42,535 nt of DNA from Chloroflexota bacterium (GTDB taxonomy: Bacteria; Chloroflexota; Limnocylindria; Limnocylindrales; CSP1-4). The stretch spans positions 1 through 42,535 of the forward strand of contig JACPOU010000058.1 of NCBI GenBank assembly GCA_016191345.1. The letters are read 5' to 3'. Positions 8,980 to 15,692 of this stretch are shown here, piece by piece; within the stretch, counting starts at the first letter, position 1, and each line of letters begins with the position of its first letter. Both the position numbers and the translations under genes were made by a program. Under the pieces are notes generated by a model. It saw nothing but the letters and a program-made list of their open reading frames with translations, was not told where the DNA came from and did not search any database.

Positions 8980-8985
8980 TATCCT
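8980..8985 (+). promoter_or_regulatory. -10 element TATCCT, leaderless vapB promoter
   Basis: TATCCT is followed by 6 nt and ATG 8992. A possible -35, TTGCAA, lies at 8958-8963 with a 16-bp spacer, the best -35 candidate among the leaderless promoters here. It should drive vapB-vapC-rpiB. Confidence 0.6.
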
Positions 8986-8991
8986 TTACTC

Positions 8992-9246
8992 ATGAGCAGC
9001 GAAGTAAAGGTCCGGCCGCGTCGACGCGGGTTCACGCGCGTAAGCGCCAAGCACCAGATCACGCTCCCCGTGGATGCGCTTGCCCGGGCCGGCATCCAGG
9101 TCGGCGACGAGATGCGGGTCGAGGTGGAAGCCAGCGGGCGAGTGACATTGACCCGCGTTGACGACCCGATCGAGCGGTTCGCCGGCATCTTCTCGGGCCT
9201 CTATCCACCTGGCTACCTCGACGAGCTCCGCGACGAATGGGAGTGA
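8992..9246 (+). CDS. vapB: AbrB/MazE-type antitoxin of a VapBC pair
   Basis: The 84-residue protein has a SpoVT-AbrB DNA-binding swapped-hairpin domain: VSAKHQITLPVDALARAGIQ then VGDEMRVEVEASGRVTL. A short C-terminal tail ([18 protein letters not shown]) probably wraps the toxin. Such antitoxins neutralise the PIN RNase and repress their own promoter. The ATG at 8992 lies 6 nt after TATCCT. The reading frame continues upstream inside tkt only as a shadow. Its end overlaps the vapC start. Confidence 0.85.
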   Translation: MSSEVKVRPRRRGFTRVSAKHQITLPVDALARAGIQVGDEMRVEVEASGRVTLTRVDDPIERFAGIFSGLYPPGYLDELRDEWE

Positions 9247-9647
9247 CCGTGCTCGACGCCGGCGTCGTGATCGCGATTCTCGACGACGCAGATGCGCATC
9301 ACGATGCTGCCAAGGCTGCCGTCAACGCCGCGAGGACAGTCGACGAGCTCGTCCTGCCTGCGTCGGCATACGCGGAGATCCTGGTGCTGCCAAGCCGCCT
9401 CGGTCCAGGAGCCGTCGACCAGGCCGATGCGTTCGTGGACACCCTCCCTGCCCGGGTCGAACCCGTCAGCCGAGCCATCGCTCGCGCGGCGGCTCGCCTG
9501 CGCGCCGGGCGCGGGAAGCGCCTCAAGCTCGCGGATGCACTCGTGATCGCCACGGCGGAAGTCGTCGAGGCGGACCGAATCCTCACGACGGACCGAGGCT
9601 GGCCTGACGTGCCCACACGCGTCGAGATTGTCGGGGCGGCCGCCTGA
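9237..9647 (+). CDS. vapC: PIN-domain ribonuclease toxin (VapC family)
   Basis: The 136-residue PIN domain retains all four acidic metal ligands: Asp7 (TVLDAG), Glu47 (YAEILV), Asp100 (LADALV) and Asp119 (LTTDRGW). It should therefore be an active Mg-dependent RNase that cuts tRNA or other RNA. The ATG at 9237 overlaps vapB by 10 bp. The GTG at 9243 (VTVLDAG, with GTGA overlapping the vapB stop) fits family starts equally well. Its stop overlaps the rpiB start as TGATG, so a housekeeping isomerase is translationally coupled to a toxin. Confidence 0.88.
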   Translation: MGVTVLDAGVVIAILDDADAHHDAAKAAVNAARTVDELVLPASAYAEILVLPSRLGPGAVDQADAFVDTLPARVEPVSRAIARAAARLRAGRGKRLKLADALVIATAEVVEADRILTTDRGWPDVPTRVEIVGAAA

Positions 9648-10105
9648 TGCGCGTCGCGCTCTCCGCGGACCATGCCGGTGCGGGCCTGAAGGCCGAGCTG
9701 CTGCGGCGGCTCGCGGCGGCCGGGCTCGGGCATGAGCTCATCGACCTCGGCGGTGATGGCTCCGATCCCCTCGACGATTACCCCGACTTCGCGCGGCGGC
9801 TCGGGACGGCGATCCGCGACGGCGAGGCGGATCGGGGGATCCTCATCTGCGGCTCCGGCGTCGGCGCGTCGGTGGCGGCGAACAAGATGCGCGGCGTCCG
9901 CGCCGCCGTCTGCCATGACACCTACTCCGCCCACCAGGGCGTCGAGCACGACGACATGAACGTGCTGACACTCGGGTCACGGGTCATCGGCCCGGAGCTT
10001 GCGTTCGAGTGCGCGGTCGCCTTCCTCGGAGCCACGTTCTCGGGCGAGCCGCGCCACGTCCGCCGGCTCGGCAAGGTCCTGGCCATCGAGGCGGAGGGCG
10101 CCTGA
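9647..10105 (+). CDS. rpiB: Ribose-5-phosphate isomerase B
   Basis: The 152-residue protein belongs to the RpiB/LacAB family, which interconverts ribose 5-phosphate and ribulose 5-phosphate. It begins [11 protein letters not shown] with the conserved DH pair (Asp8, His9). The catalytic loop [16 protein letters not shown] holds Cys68. CHDTYSA and [12 protein letters not shown] follow. Length is normal for RpiB. The ATG shares one base with the vapC stop (TGATG), so it is the third gene of the vapBC-rpiB unit and lacks an own promoter. It supplies the tkt substrates. Confidence 0.92.
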   Translation: MRVALSADHAGAGLKAELLRRLAAAGLGHELIDLGGDGSDPLDDYPDFARRLGTAIRDGEADRGILICGSGVGASVAANKMRGVRAAVCHDTYSAHQGVEHDDMNVLTLGSRVIGPELAFECAVAFLGATFSGEPRHVRRLGKVLAIEAEGA

Positions 10106-10116
10106 GGCACCACGCG

Positions 10117-10122
10117 TAGACT
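10117..10122 (+). promoter_or_regulatory. -10 element TAGACT upstream of pgi
   Basis: TAGACT lies 11 nt after the rpiB stop and is followed by 6 nt and a GTG at 10129. That is the same geometry as the leaderless promoters. The GTG opens a 14-codon ORF rather than pgi itself. Confidence 0.55.
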
Positions 10123-10128
10123 TGGCGC

Positions 10129-10173
10129 GTGGCCGCAGACGGCCGATGTGCCCCCGCGGAGGTGATTCGATGA
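10129..10173 (+). CDS. Putative 14-codon leader peptide coupled to pgi
   Basis: GTG 10129 stands exactly 6 nt after TAGACT and starts a 14-residue frame, (V)AADGRCAPAEVIR. Its TGA (10171-10173) overlaps the pgi ATG as ATGA. The pgi Shine-Dalgarno GGAGGTGAT sits inside this ORF. If translated it would be a leaderless upstream ORF that couples initiation of pgi. It could equally be chance, the region being just the 5' leader of pgi. Confidence 0.35.
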   Translation: MAADGRCAPAEVIR

Positions 10174-11867
10174 GCGCCGAATTGGAGCTCCGGCTGGCGC
10201 CGGTGGACGAGGAACGCCTTGCCGCCCTCGTGGACCATGCGCGGCGCGACGAGTGGCCCCGCCGGCTCATGGATCGCGACGCGACCCTCTGGTCCAGCGA
10301 CCTGGCCGTCCGCCGGGCCATCGCCGATCGGCTCGGCTGGCTGGATTCGCCGGCTCACTTCACGGACCAGATCGCGGCGCTCGAGGGCTTCGGCGACGGG
10401 ATCCGCGCGGCCGGCTTCACGACCGCGGTCGTCATGGGCATGGGCGGCTCCAGCCTCGCCCCGGAGGTCCTCCACCGGACGTTCGGCACGACCCAGGGCT
10501 ACCTCGACCTCCGGGTCCTCGATTCCACGGATCCCGCCGCGGTCGCGGCGACCGTCGACGCCCTCGACCCGCTCTCGACCCTCTGGATCGTCGCCTCGAA
10601 GTCCGGCACGACGACCGAGCCGCTCGCCTTCCTCGCCGATGCCTGGGCGCGCATCACGGCAGCCCTCGAGGCCGCCGGCTCGAACCAGCGGCCGGGCGAC
10701 TTCGTCGTCGCGATCACCGACCCCGGCAGGAGCGTCGAGGCGATCCCGCATCATGACCAGCTCCGCGAGGTCTTCCTCAACCCGCCGGACATCGGCGGCC
10801 GCTACGCGGCGCTGTCATACGTTGGTCTCGTGCCGGCGAGCCTGATCGGCCTGGACCTCGACCCGCTTCTCGCCTCCGCCTCGATGATGCTGGCGGGCTG
10901 CCGCGAGCCGGAGCCGGATCGGAACCCGGGCGTGCTCCTGGGCCTCGTGCTCGGCGGCCTCGCCCGGGCGGGCCGCGACAAGCTGACGTTCGTTGCCGAC
11001 CCCTCGCTCGCCAGCTTCGGCGCGTGGGCGGAGCAGCTCATCGCCGAGTCGACCGGGAAGCACGGCGTCGGGATCGTCCCGGTCGATCGCGAGCCCCTCG
11101 GCGCAGCCGAGGCCTACGGCGACGATCGCGTCTTCGTCTCAATCGAGCTGACCGGCGGCGCCGATCCGACCGGCGGGCTCCTGGCGCCGCTTGCCGCGGC
11201 GGGCCACCCCGTCATCCGGATCGCCATCGACGACCCCATGGACCTCGGCGGCGAGTTCATCCGCTGGGAGGTCGCCACCGCGATCGCGGGCGCGGTCCTC
11301 GGCATCGACCCCTTCGACCAGCCGAACGTCGAGGAGGCGAAGAACCTCACCCGCGCGGTCCTCGCGAAGGCCTCGGACGGCGGCAATCCGGGTGGCGAGG
11401 CCGCCGGCGGACCGCCGGTCCACGACCTCGACGGGCTGTCCGACGCCGACCTCGCGGCGCTCCTTCGCGAGTCGATGGGCCCGGACCACCCCGGCCGCTA
11501 CCTCGCGATCCAGGCGTTCATCGCCCCGAGCCCGGAGGCGGACGCCGCGATCGAGCGGATGCGGGCGAGCCTCCGCGACCGGACCGGCCACGCGACGACC
11601 GCCGGCTACGGCCCGCGTTTCCTCCACTCCACCGGGCAACTGCACAAGGGCGGCGCCCCCATCGGCTGGTTCCTCCAGCTCACCTCCACCCACCCCGCTG
11701 ACCGCGACATCCCCGGCTGGCCGTACACGTTCGGCCACCTCATCGACGCCCAGGCCCAGGGCGACGCGGCGGCCCTCGCCGCGCACGATCTGCCGGTCCT
11801 GCGGCTGCGACTCGGGGACGACCCTGCCGCGGGCCTGGCGCGGTTGGCGCGCGCGCTGGCCGGGTAG
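10170..11867 (+). CDS. pgi: Glucose-6-phosphate isomerase (form related to the Pgi half of Tal-Pgi fusions)
   Basis: The 565-residue SIS-fold isomerase interconverts glucose 6-phosphate and fructose 6-phosphate. The first SIS domain contains VVMGMGGSSLAPEVL and VASKSGTTTEPLAF. The second contains the FGAWAEQLIAESTGKHG catalytic/PGI signature, the GGEFIRWEVATA block and the C-terminal FLHSTGQLHKGG with the catalytic lysine. The sequence resembles the isomerase part of bifunctional transaldolase/Pgi proteins more than E. coli-type Pgi, but no transaldolase domain is fused and none is encoded here. A strong Shine-Dalgarno (GGAGGTGAT) precedes the ATG, unlike the leaderless neighbours. It links glycolysis with the oxidative branch genes downstream. 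Confidence 0.9.
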   Translation: MSAELELRLAPVDEERLAALVDHARRDEWPRRLMDRDATLWSSDLAVRRAIADRLGWLDSPAHFTDQIAALEGFGDGIRAAGFTTAVVMGMGGSSLAPEVLHRTFGTTQGYLDLRVLDSTDPAAVAATVDALDPLSTLWIVASKSGTTTEPLAFLADAWARITAALEAAGSNQRPGDFVVAITDPGRSVEAIPHHDQLREVFLNPPDIGGRYAALSYVGLVPASLIGLDLDPLLASASMMLAGCREPEPDRNPGVLLGLVLGGLARAGRDKLTFVADPSLASFGAWAEQLIAESTGKHGVGIVPVDREPLGAAEAYGDDRVFVSIELTGGADPTGGLLAPLAAAGHPVIRIAIDDPMDLGGEFIRWEVATAIAGAVLGIDPFDQPNVEEAKNLTRAVLAKASDGGNPGGEAAGGPPVHDLDGLSDADLAALLRESMGPDHPGRYLAIQAFIAPSPEADAAIERMRASLRDRTGHATTAGYGPRFLHSTGQLHKGGAPIGWFLQLTSTHPADRDIPGWPYTFGHLIDAQAQGDAAALAAHDLPVLRLRLGDDPAAGLARLARALAG

Positions 11868-11874
11868 CGCGCCC

Positions 11875-12219
11875 GTGGAGCTCATTCGAGAATCGATCTC
11901 GATTGCCTCACTCCGTCGCATGGCCGAAGGACGCTTCGGTAACCTCGTCAAAGCCGTCGTCGACCTCGATCGGGAGCTGATCGCCGTCGACGCCGACATG
12001 CACGCCGACGAAGAGGCGTTCCTCCTCGGCGACGGGTCACGCCAAAGCGACCTGTGGGGTATCAACCTGTATCCCGACGACTTCGGGGGCGACTCGTTCA
12101 TCGAGTTCGACTCGATGATCAACATCCGCCCGAGCCAGGGAAACCGATCCCGCTCGGTCGACGATCCCGTCACTCGCTCAGCGATCGGGTCTCTCATCCA
12201 GCGCCTGGTGGTGGCATGA
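11875..12219 (+). CDS. DUF5674 family protein
   Basis: The 114-residue protein shows DUF5674 features: LVKAVVDLDRELIAVDADMH, then DEEAFLLGDGS, DLWGINLYPDD and the near-invariant EFDSMINIRPSQGNRSR. It begins at a GTG 8 nt after the pgi stop; MELIRESISIASLRRMAEG would be the N-terminus. The biochemical function of DUF5674 is unknown to me. Its stop overlaps the next start (ATGA), so the pair is coupled. No signal peptide or membrane span is present. Confidence 0.8.
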   Translation: MELIRESISIASLRRMAEGRFGNLVKAVVDLDRELIAVDADMHADEEAFLLGDGSRQSDLWGINLYPDDFGGDSFIEFDSMINIRPSQGNRSRSVDDPVTRSAIGSLIQRLVVA

Positions 12220-12548
12220 CGCTCCACGCTGATCTAGCGGTCGGCAGCTGGGCGTCCCTGACACTCGCGGAACAGCTTGGCAACGCTGGCTCGGAGGTCG
12301 GGCGTTGCCTGCGCTCCAAGCTGACGGGGAACGAGGCCCGCATGGGTCCGGCACTCGACCGGGCCCTCGACTTGCTTGACCTGACGTTGGCTGATCCGCG
12401 CTGGGCCGGGCCTCGGCGGCGCGAGATCGCCCGCGTCCGGGAAGTCGTCTGCGATTTCCTGGTCGGCGACAACGCCTACGGCTCCACCGCCGCGTCCCTC
12501 GAGGCGTACTTCATGGCGTTCGCGTTCGCTGCCCGCCGCGACCGTTGA
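12216..12548 (+). CDS. Conserved helical protein, partner of the DUF5674 gene
   Basis: The 110-residue, all-helical, cytoplasmic-looking protein starts MTLHADLAVGSW. It has recognisable conserved stretches (SLTLAEQLGNAGSEVGR, DRALDLLDLTLADPRWAG, EVVCDFLVGDNAYGSTAASL). I have seen similar proteins next to DUF5674 genes but know no function. The length and periodic helices recall four-helix-bundle proteins such as Avd; no diversity-generating reverse transcriptase is present here, so that is only a structural comparison. The ATG overlaps the DUF5674 stop. The 3' end overlaps the frame of the possible antitoxin. Confidence 0.65.
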   Translation: MTLHADLAVGSWASLTLAEQLGNAGSEVGRCLRSKLTGNEARMGPALDRALDLLDLTLADPRWAGPRRREIARVREVVCDFLVGDNAYGSTAASLEAYFMAFAFAARRDR

Positions 12549-12693
12549 CGAGTCGCTGCACGGTCGCATTCGACGAAGCGGGCGAAATGGTCACCTCCTG
12601 CTCGATCGGGCCGTGGCAGAGGCCGGCGGATCCGGGAGTGACGTCTTCCTGGCTCGGGCAGCACGGCGCGTCGTCAGCGATTCGGATTGGTGA
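12529..12693 (+). pseudogene. Possible MazE-like antitoxin without a normal start codon
   Basis: A frame ending with TGA at 12691-12693 overlaps the mazF GTG as GTGA, the usual antitoxin-toxin junction. It reads ATVDESLHGRIRRSGRN then LLLDRAVAEAGGSGSDVFLA and ends RRVVSDSDW, plausible antitoxin sequence. No ATG, GTG or TTG lies at a suitable place: CTG 12529 is the first candidate, and the only GTG is deep inside. The frame merges upstream into the preceding gene. It may start at CTG, have lost its start, or be offset by an indel. Confidence 0.4.
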
Positions 12694-13082
12694 TCGCCCA
12701 GGGCGACATCTTCTGGGTGGATCTGGCTGAGCCACTCGGATCCGAGCCCGGCTATCGGCGGCCGATTGTCGTCGTCCAGGCCGACGCGTTCAATTGGAGT
12801 GCGATCGGGACCGTCGCGTGCGTCGTCCTGACGAGCAACCTGGGCTGGGCAGGTGCCCCCGGCAACGTTCGATTGACCGCTCGATCGACGGGCCTGCCGA
12901 GGGACTCGGTGGCCAATGTCTCGCAGGTGATCACCGTCGATCGGCGCGCCCTCACCGAGCGGGTCGGCAAGCTGCCACAAGCCAAGCTCCATCTGGTGCT
13001 GTCCGGCATCGATGTCGTGCTCGGACGCGGTTGGGGCAACGGACGCCCGTGGAGCGACGGCGACGGAAGCCGTCCCGCGTAG
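12690..13082 (+). CDS. mazF: MazF/PemK-type endoribonuclease toxin
   Basis: The protein of about 130 residues has the MazF fold signature: GDIFWVDLAEPLGSEPGYRR then PIVVVQAD at the N-terminus, VACVVLTSNL, TGLPRDSVANVSQVITVD and the C-terminal KLPQAKLHLVLSGIDVVLG. It should cleave mRNA in a sequence-specific way. GTG 12690 is preferred because it overlaps the upstream antitoxin-like stop by 4 bp; TTG 12687 is the other option. A Gly/Arg tail follows the domain. Its TAG stop forms the first three bases of the gnd -10 hexamer. Confidence 0.88.
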   Translation: MIAQGDIFWVDLAEPLGSEPGYRRPIVVVQADAFNWSAIGTVACVVLTSNLGWAGAPGNVRLTARSTGLPRDSVANVSQVITVDRRALTERVGKLPQAKLHLVLSGIDVVLGRGWGNGRPWSDGDGSRPA

Positions 13083-13085
13083 ACT
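13080..13085 (+). promoter_or_regulatory. -10 element TAGACT for gnd-zwf-opcA-pgl
   Basis: TAGACT overlaps the mazF TAG stop. No start codon lies 6-7 nt downstream, so the transcript starting near 13092 would have an 81-nt leader before gnd, unlike the leaderless genes. Confidence 0.5.
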
Positions 13086-13107
13086 GAGCGGGATCGAACA
13101 GGATCGG

Positions 13108-13133
13108 GCGGCCCGAGGGTGATGCTGGGCCGC
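13108..13133 (+). promoter_or_regulatory. Hairpin in the gnd leader
   Basis: GCGGCCC (13108-13114) pairs perfectly with GGGCCGC (13127-13133) around a 12-nt loop. A second small fold downstream, GGAG-GCAC-CTCC, could cover the gnd ribosome site. It may tune translation; no known riboswitch class is recognisable. Confidence 0.35.
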
Positions 13134-13172
13134 AGCCACCGACCCAAGCGGCAGCCCAGGAGGCACCTCCAG

Positions 13173-14072
13173 ATGCGCATCGGTTTCATCGGCCTCGGCC
13201 GGATGGGCGGAAACATGGTCCGCCGCGTGCTTCGGGACGGCCACCAGGTCGTGGCCTACAACCGGACGCCCGAGAAGACGCAGGAGATCGTGACCGAGGG
13301 GGCGGAGGGCGCCTTCAGCATCGCCGAGCTCGTCGGGAAGCTCGAGAAGCCACGGACCGTCTGGATCATGGTCCCGGCCGGCGACGCGACCGAGGCCCAG
13401 ATCCACGAGCTCATGGAGCACCTGGAGCCCGGCGACACGATCGTCGACGGCGGCAACACGAACTTCCACGACGATGTCCGCCGTCACGCCGAGCTCGCCA
13501 AGCAGGGCGTCCAGTACGTCGATGCCGGTGTCTCGGGCGGGATCTGGGGGCTGCAGAACGGCTTCGCGCTCATGGTCGGCGGCGAGGACGCGGCGGTGAA
13601 GCCGCTGGAGCCGGTCTTCCTGAGCCTCGCCCCGGAGGGCGGCTACATCCATGCCGGCGCGCCCGGTGCGGGCCACTACGTGAAGATGATCCACAACGGG
13701 ATCGAGTACGGGATGATGCAGGCCTACGCCGAGGGCTTCGAGATCCTCCATGCCTCGGAGTACGACCTCGACCTTGCGGCCATCGCCGAGAACTGGATGC
13801 ACGGCTCGGTCGTCCGGTCGTGGCTGCTGGAGCTCCTGGGCCTCGCGTTCAAGGGCCAAGGGCAGGACCTCGAGCAACTGAAGGGCTGGGTCGCCGATTC
13901 CGGCGAGGGCCGCTGGACCGTCCAGGAGGCGATCGACCGCGACGTCCCGGCTCCGGTCATCACGATCGCGCTCCAGACGCGGTTCCGGTCCCGGCAGGAG
14001 GACTCCTACGGGGCCAAGGTCCTGGCCGCGCTCCGCAACGAGTTCGGCGGCCACGCGGTGAAGACCTCCTAG
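13173..14072 (+). CDS. gnd: 6-phosphogluconate dehydrogenase, decarboxylating (short form)
   Basis: The enzyme oxidises 6-phosphogluconate to ribulose 5-phosphate and CO2. At 299 residues it is the short type (about 300 aa, not the 470-aa dimer type). It has the nucleotide fold MRIGFIGLGRMGGNMVRR, VAYNRTPEK, DGGNTNFHDD, the substrate motif DAGVSGGIWGLQNGF and the catalytic-lysine helix GHYVKMIHNGIEYGMMQA. I chose the ATG at 13173, preceded by AGGAGG; an upstream GTG at 13119 would add 18 Arg-rich residues. Its stop abuts the zwf ATG with no gap. Confidence 0.95.
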   Translation: MRIGFIGLGRMGGNMVRRVLRDGHQVVAYNRTPEKTQEIVTEGAEGAFSIAELVGKLEKPRTVWIMVPAGDATEAQIHELMEHLEPGDTIVDGGNTNFHDDVRRHAELAKQGVQYVDAGVSGGIWGLQNGFALMVGGEDAAVKPLEPVFLSLAPEGGYIHAGAPGAGHYVKMIHNGIEYGMMQAYAEGFEILHASEYDLDLAAIAENWMHGSVVRSWLLELLGLAFKGQGQDLEQLKGWVADSGEGRWTVQEAIDRDVPAPVITIALQTRFRSRQEDSYGAKVLAALRNEFGGHAVKTS

Positions 14073-15692
14073 ATGACCAGGCCGGCGAACGTCCCGGGGA
14101 CCGCGCCGCGGACGATGCGGGAGCTGCGCATCGCCCGCGAGGGCAAGCGCCGCGCGGCCGCGAAGGTGGACGGGAACCCGCTCCGCGAGGGCCTGCGCCT
14201 GGAGCGAGTGCCGGATCCGCACGTCATGGTCCTGTTCGGGGCGACCGGCGACCTCTCGCACCGGAAGGTCTTCCCGGCCCTCGCGCAGCTGTGGCGGACG
14301 AATCTCCTGCCGCAGGACTGGATGCTCGTCGCGTTCGGGCGGCGGCCGTACGACGACGAGGCGTTCCGGGCGGAGATCGGCAAGTCCCTGGACCAGTGGA
14401 GCCGGGTGAAGCTGGAGCCGGAGGTCGCCCGCCAGTTCCTGGAACGGATCACCTACCACCAGGGCGACTTCGCCGACGACGCGGCCTTCGACCGCCTCGC
14501 GGCGCGCCTCGACGAGATGGACCGCGAGCACGGGACCAGCGGCCATCGGCTGTTCTACCTCGCGACCCAGCCGTCGGCGTTCCCGCTCGTCGTCGGCCAG
14601 CTGGGCCGGACCGGGCTCGACCACGAGGTCCACGGCGGCGGCTGGCGCCGGATCGTCATCGAGAAGCCGTTCGGCCGTGACCTCGATTCCGCGAAGCGGC
14701 TGAACCGCGAGGTCGGCAAGGTCTTCCGCGAGTCGCAGGTCTACCGCATCGACCATTACCTCGGCAAGGAGACCGTCCGGAACCTCATGGTCTTCCGGTT
14801 CGGGAACGGGATCTTCGAGCCGCTCTGGAACCGCCGCTACGTGGACCACGTGCAGATCACGATGGCCGAGTCGATCGGGGTCGAGGAGCGCGGCTCGTTC
14901 TACGAGGAGACCGGCGCGACCCGCGACGTCGTCCAGAACCACCTCCTCCAGCTCCTCTCGCTCGTCGCGATGGAGCCGCCGGCGACGTTCGAGGCGGACG
15001 CGCTCCGGGACGAGAAGGTCAAGGTCCTGCGGGCCATCCCCGAGCCGACGCGCGCCGAGGTCGCCCGCAGCGCGGTCCGCGGCCAGTACGGGCCGGGCTG
15101 GGTCGGCGGCGAGGCCGCGAAGGGCTACCGCGAGGAGCACGAGGTGGACCCCGAGTCCGAGACGGAGACCTTCCTCGCGACACGGCTCCAGGTCGACGAC
15201 TGGCGCTGGTCCGGGGTCCCGTTCTACCTGCGGGCGGGAAAGCGGCTGCCGAAACGGGCGACCGAGATCGCGATCCAGTTCAAGGACGTGCCGCACCGGC
15301 TGTTCGAGCGCGCGGCGACGGACCCGGAGCCCAACCTGCTCGCCATCCGGATCCAGCCGGACGAGGGGATCCTGCTGCGGTTCGGGTCCAAGGTGCCGGG
15401 CCTGGGCCTCGACATCCGGACCGTGACCATGGACTTCACATACGGCTCCGCGTTCAACACCGACTCGCCCGATGCGTACGAGACGCTGATCCTCGACGCG
15501 ATGCTCGGCGACGCCTCGCTGTTCACCCGCGCCGACGAGGTGGAGGCGGCCTGGACGATCGCGACCCCCGTCGTCGACTCGTGGCTGGACGGTCCCGCCC
15601 CGGACTTCCCGAACTACGCGGCGGGGAGCTGGGGTCCCGAGGCCTCCGACGCGCTCATCGAGCAGGACGGGCGGCACTGGCGGCGGATATGA
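14073..15692 (+). CDS. zwf: Glucose-6-phosphate 1-dehydrogenase
   Basis: The enzyme catalyses the NADP-dependent first step of the oxidative pentose phosphate pathway. It has the dinucleotide motif VLFGATGDLSHRK (53-65), the catalytic/substrate motif RIDHYLGKE (225-233) and EKPFGRDL, then the C-terminal beta-sheet domain with FYLRAGKRLPKRATEI. At 539 residues it carries a basic N-terminal extension of about 48 residues (rich in Arg/Lys) before the conserved start. The ATG immediately follows the gnd TAG, and its TGA overlaps the opcA ATG. Its neighbour OpcA is the known allosteric/assembly factor for this enzyme. Confidence 0.96.
   Translation: MTRPANVPGTAPRTMRELRIAREGKRRAAAKVDGNPLREGLRLERVPDPHVMVLFGATGDLSHRKVFPALAQLWRTNLLPQDWMLVAFGRRPYDDEAFRAEIGKSLDQWSRVKLEPEVARQFLERITYHQGDFADDAAFDRLAARLDEMDREHGTSGHRLFYLATQPSAFPLVVGQLGRTGLDHEVHGGGWRRIVIEKPFGRDLDSAKRLNREVGKVFRESQVYRIDHYLGKETVRNLMVFRFGNGIFEPLWNRRYVDHVQITMAESIGVEERGSFYEETGATRDVVQNHLLQLLSLVAMEPPATFEADALRDEKVKVLRAIPEPTRAEVARSAVRGQYGPGWVGGEAAKGYREEHEVDPESETETFLATRLQVDDWRWSGVPFYLRAGKRLPKRATEIAIQFKDVPHRLFERAATDPEPNLLAIRIQPDEGILLRFGSKVPGLGLDIRTVTMDFTYGSAFNTDSPDAYETLILDAMLGDASLFTRADEVEAAWTIATPVVDSWLDGPAPDFPNYAAGSWGPEASDALIEQDGRHWRRI

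Noticed and set aside
12591..15677. Thousand-codon minus-strand open frame opposite gnd and zwf
   Set aside because: The product has no domain character, and gnd and zwf on the plus strand are unmistakable.
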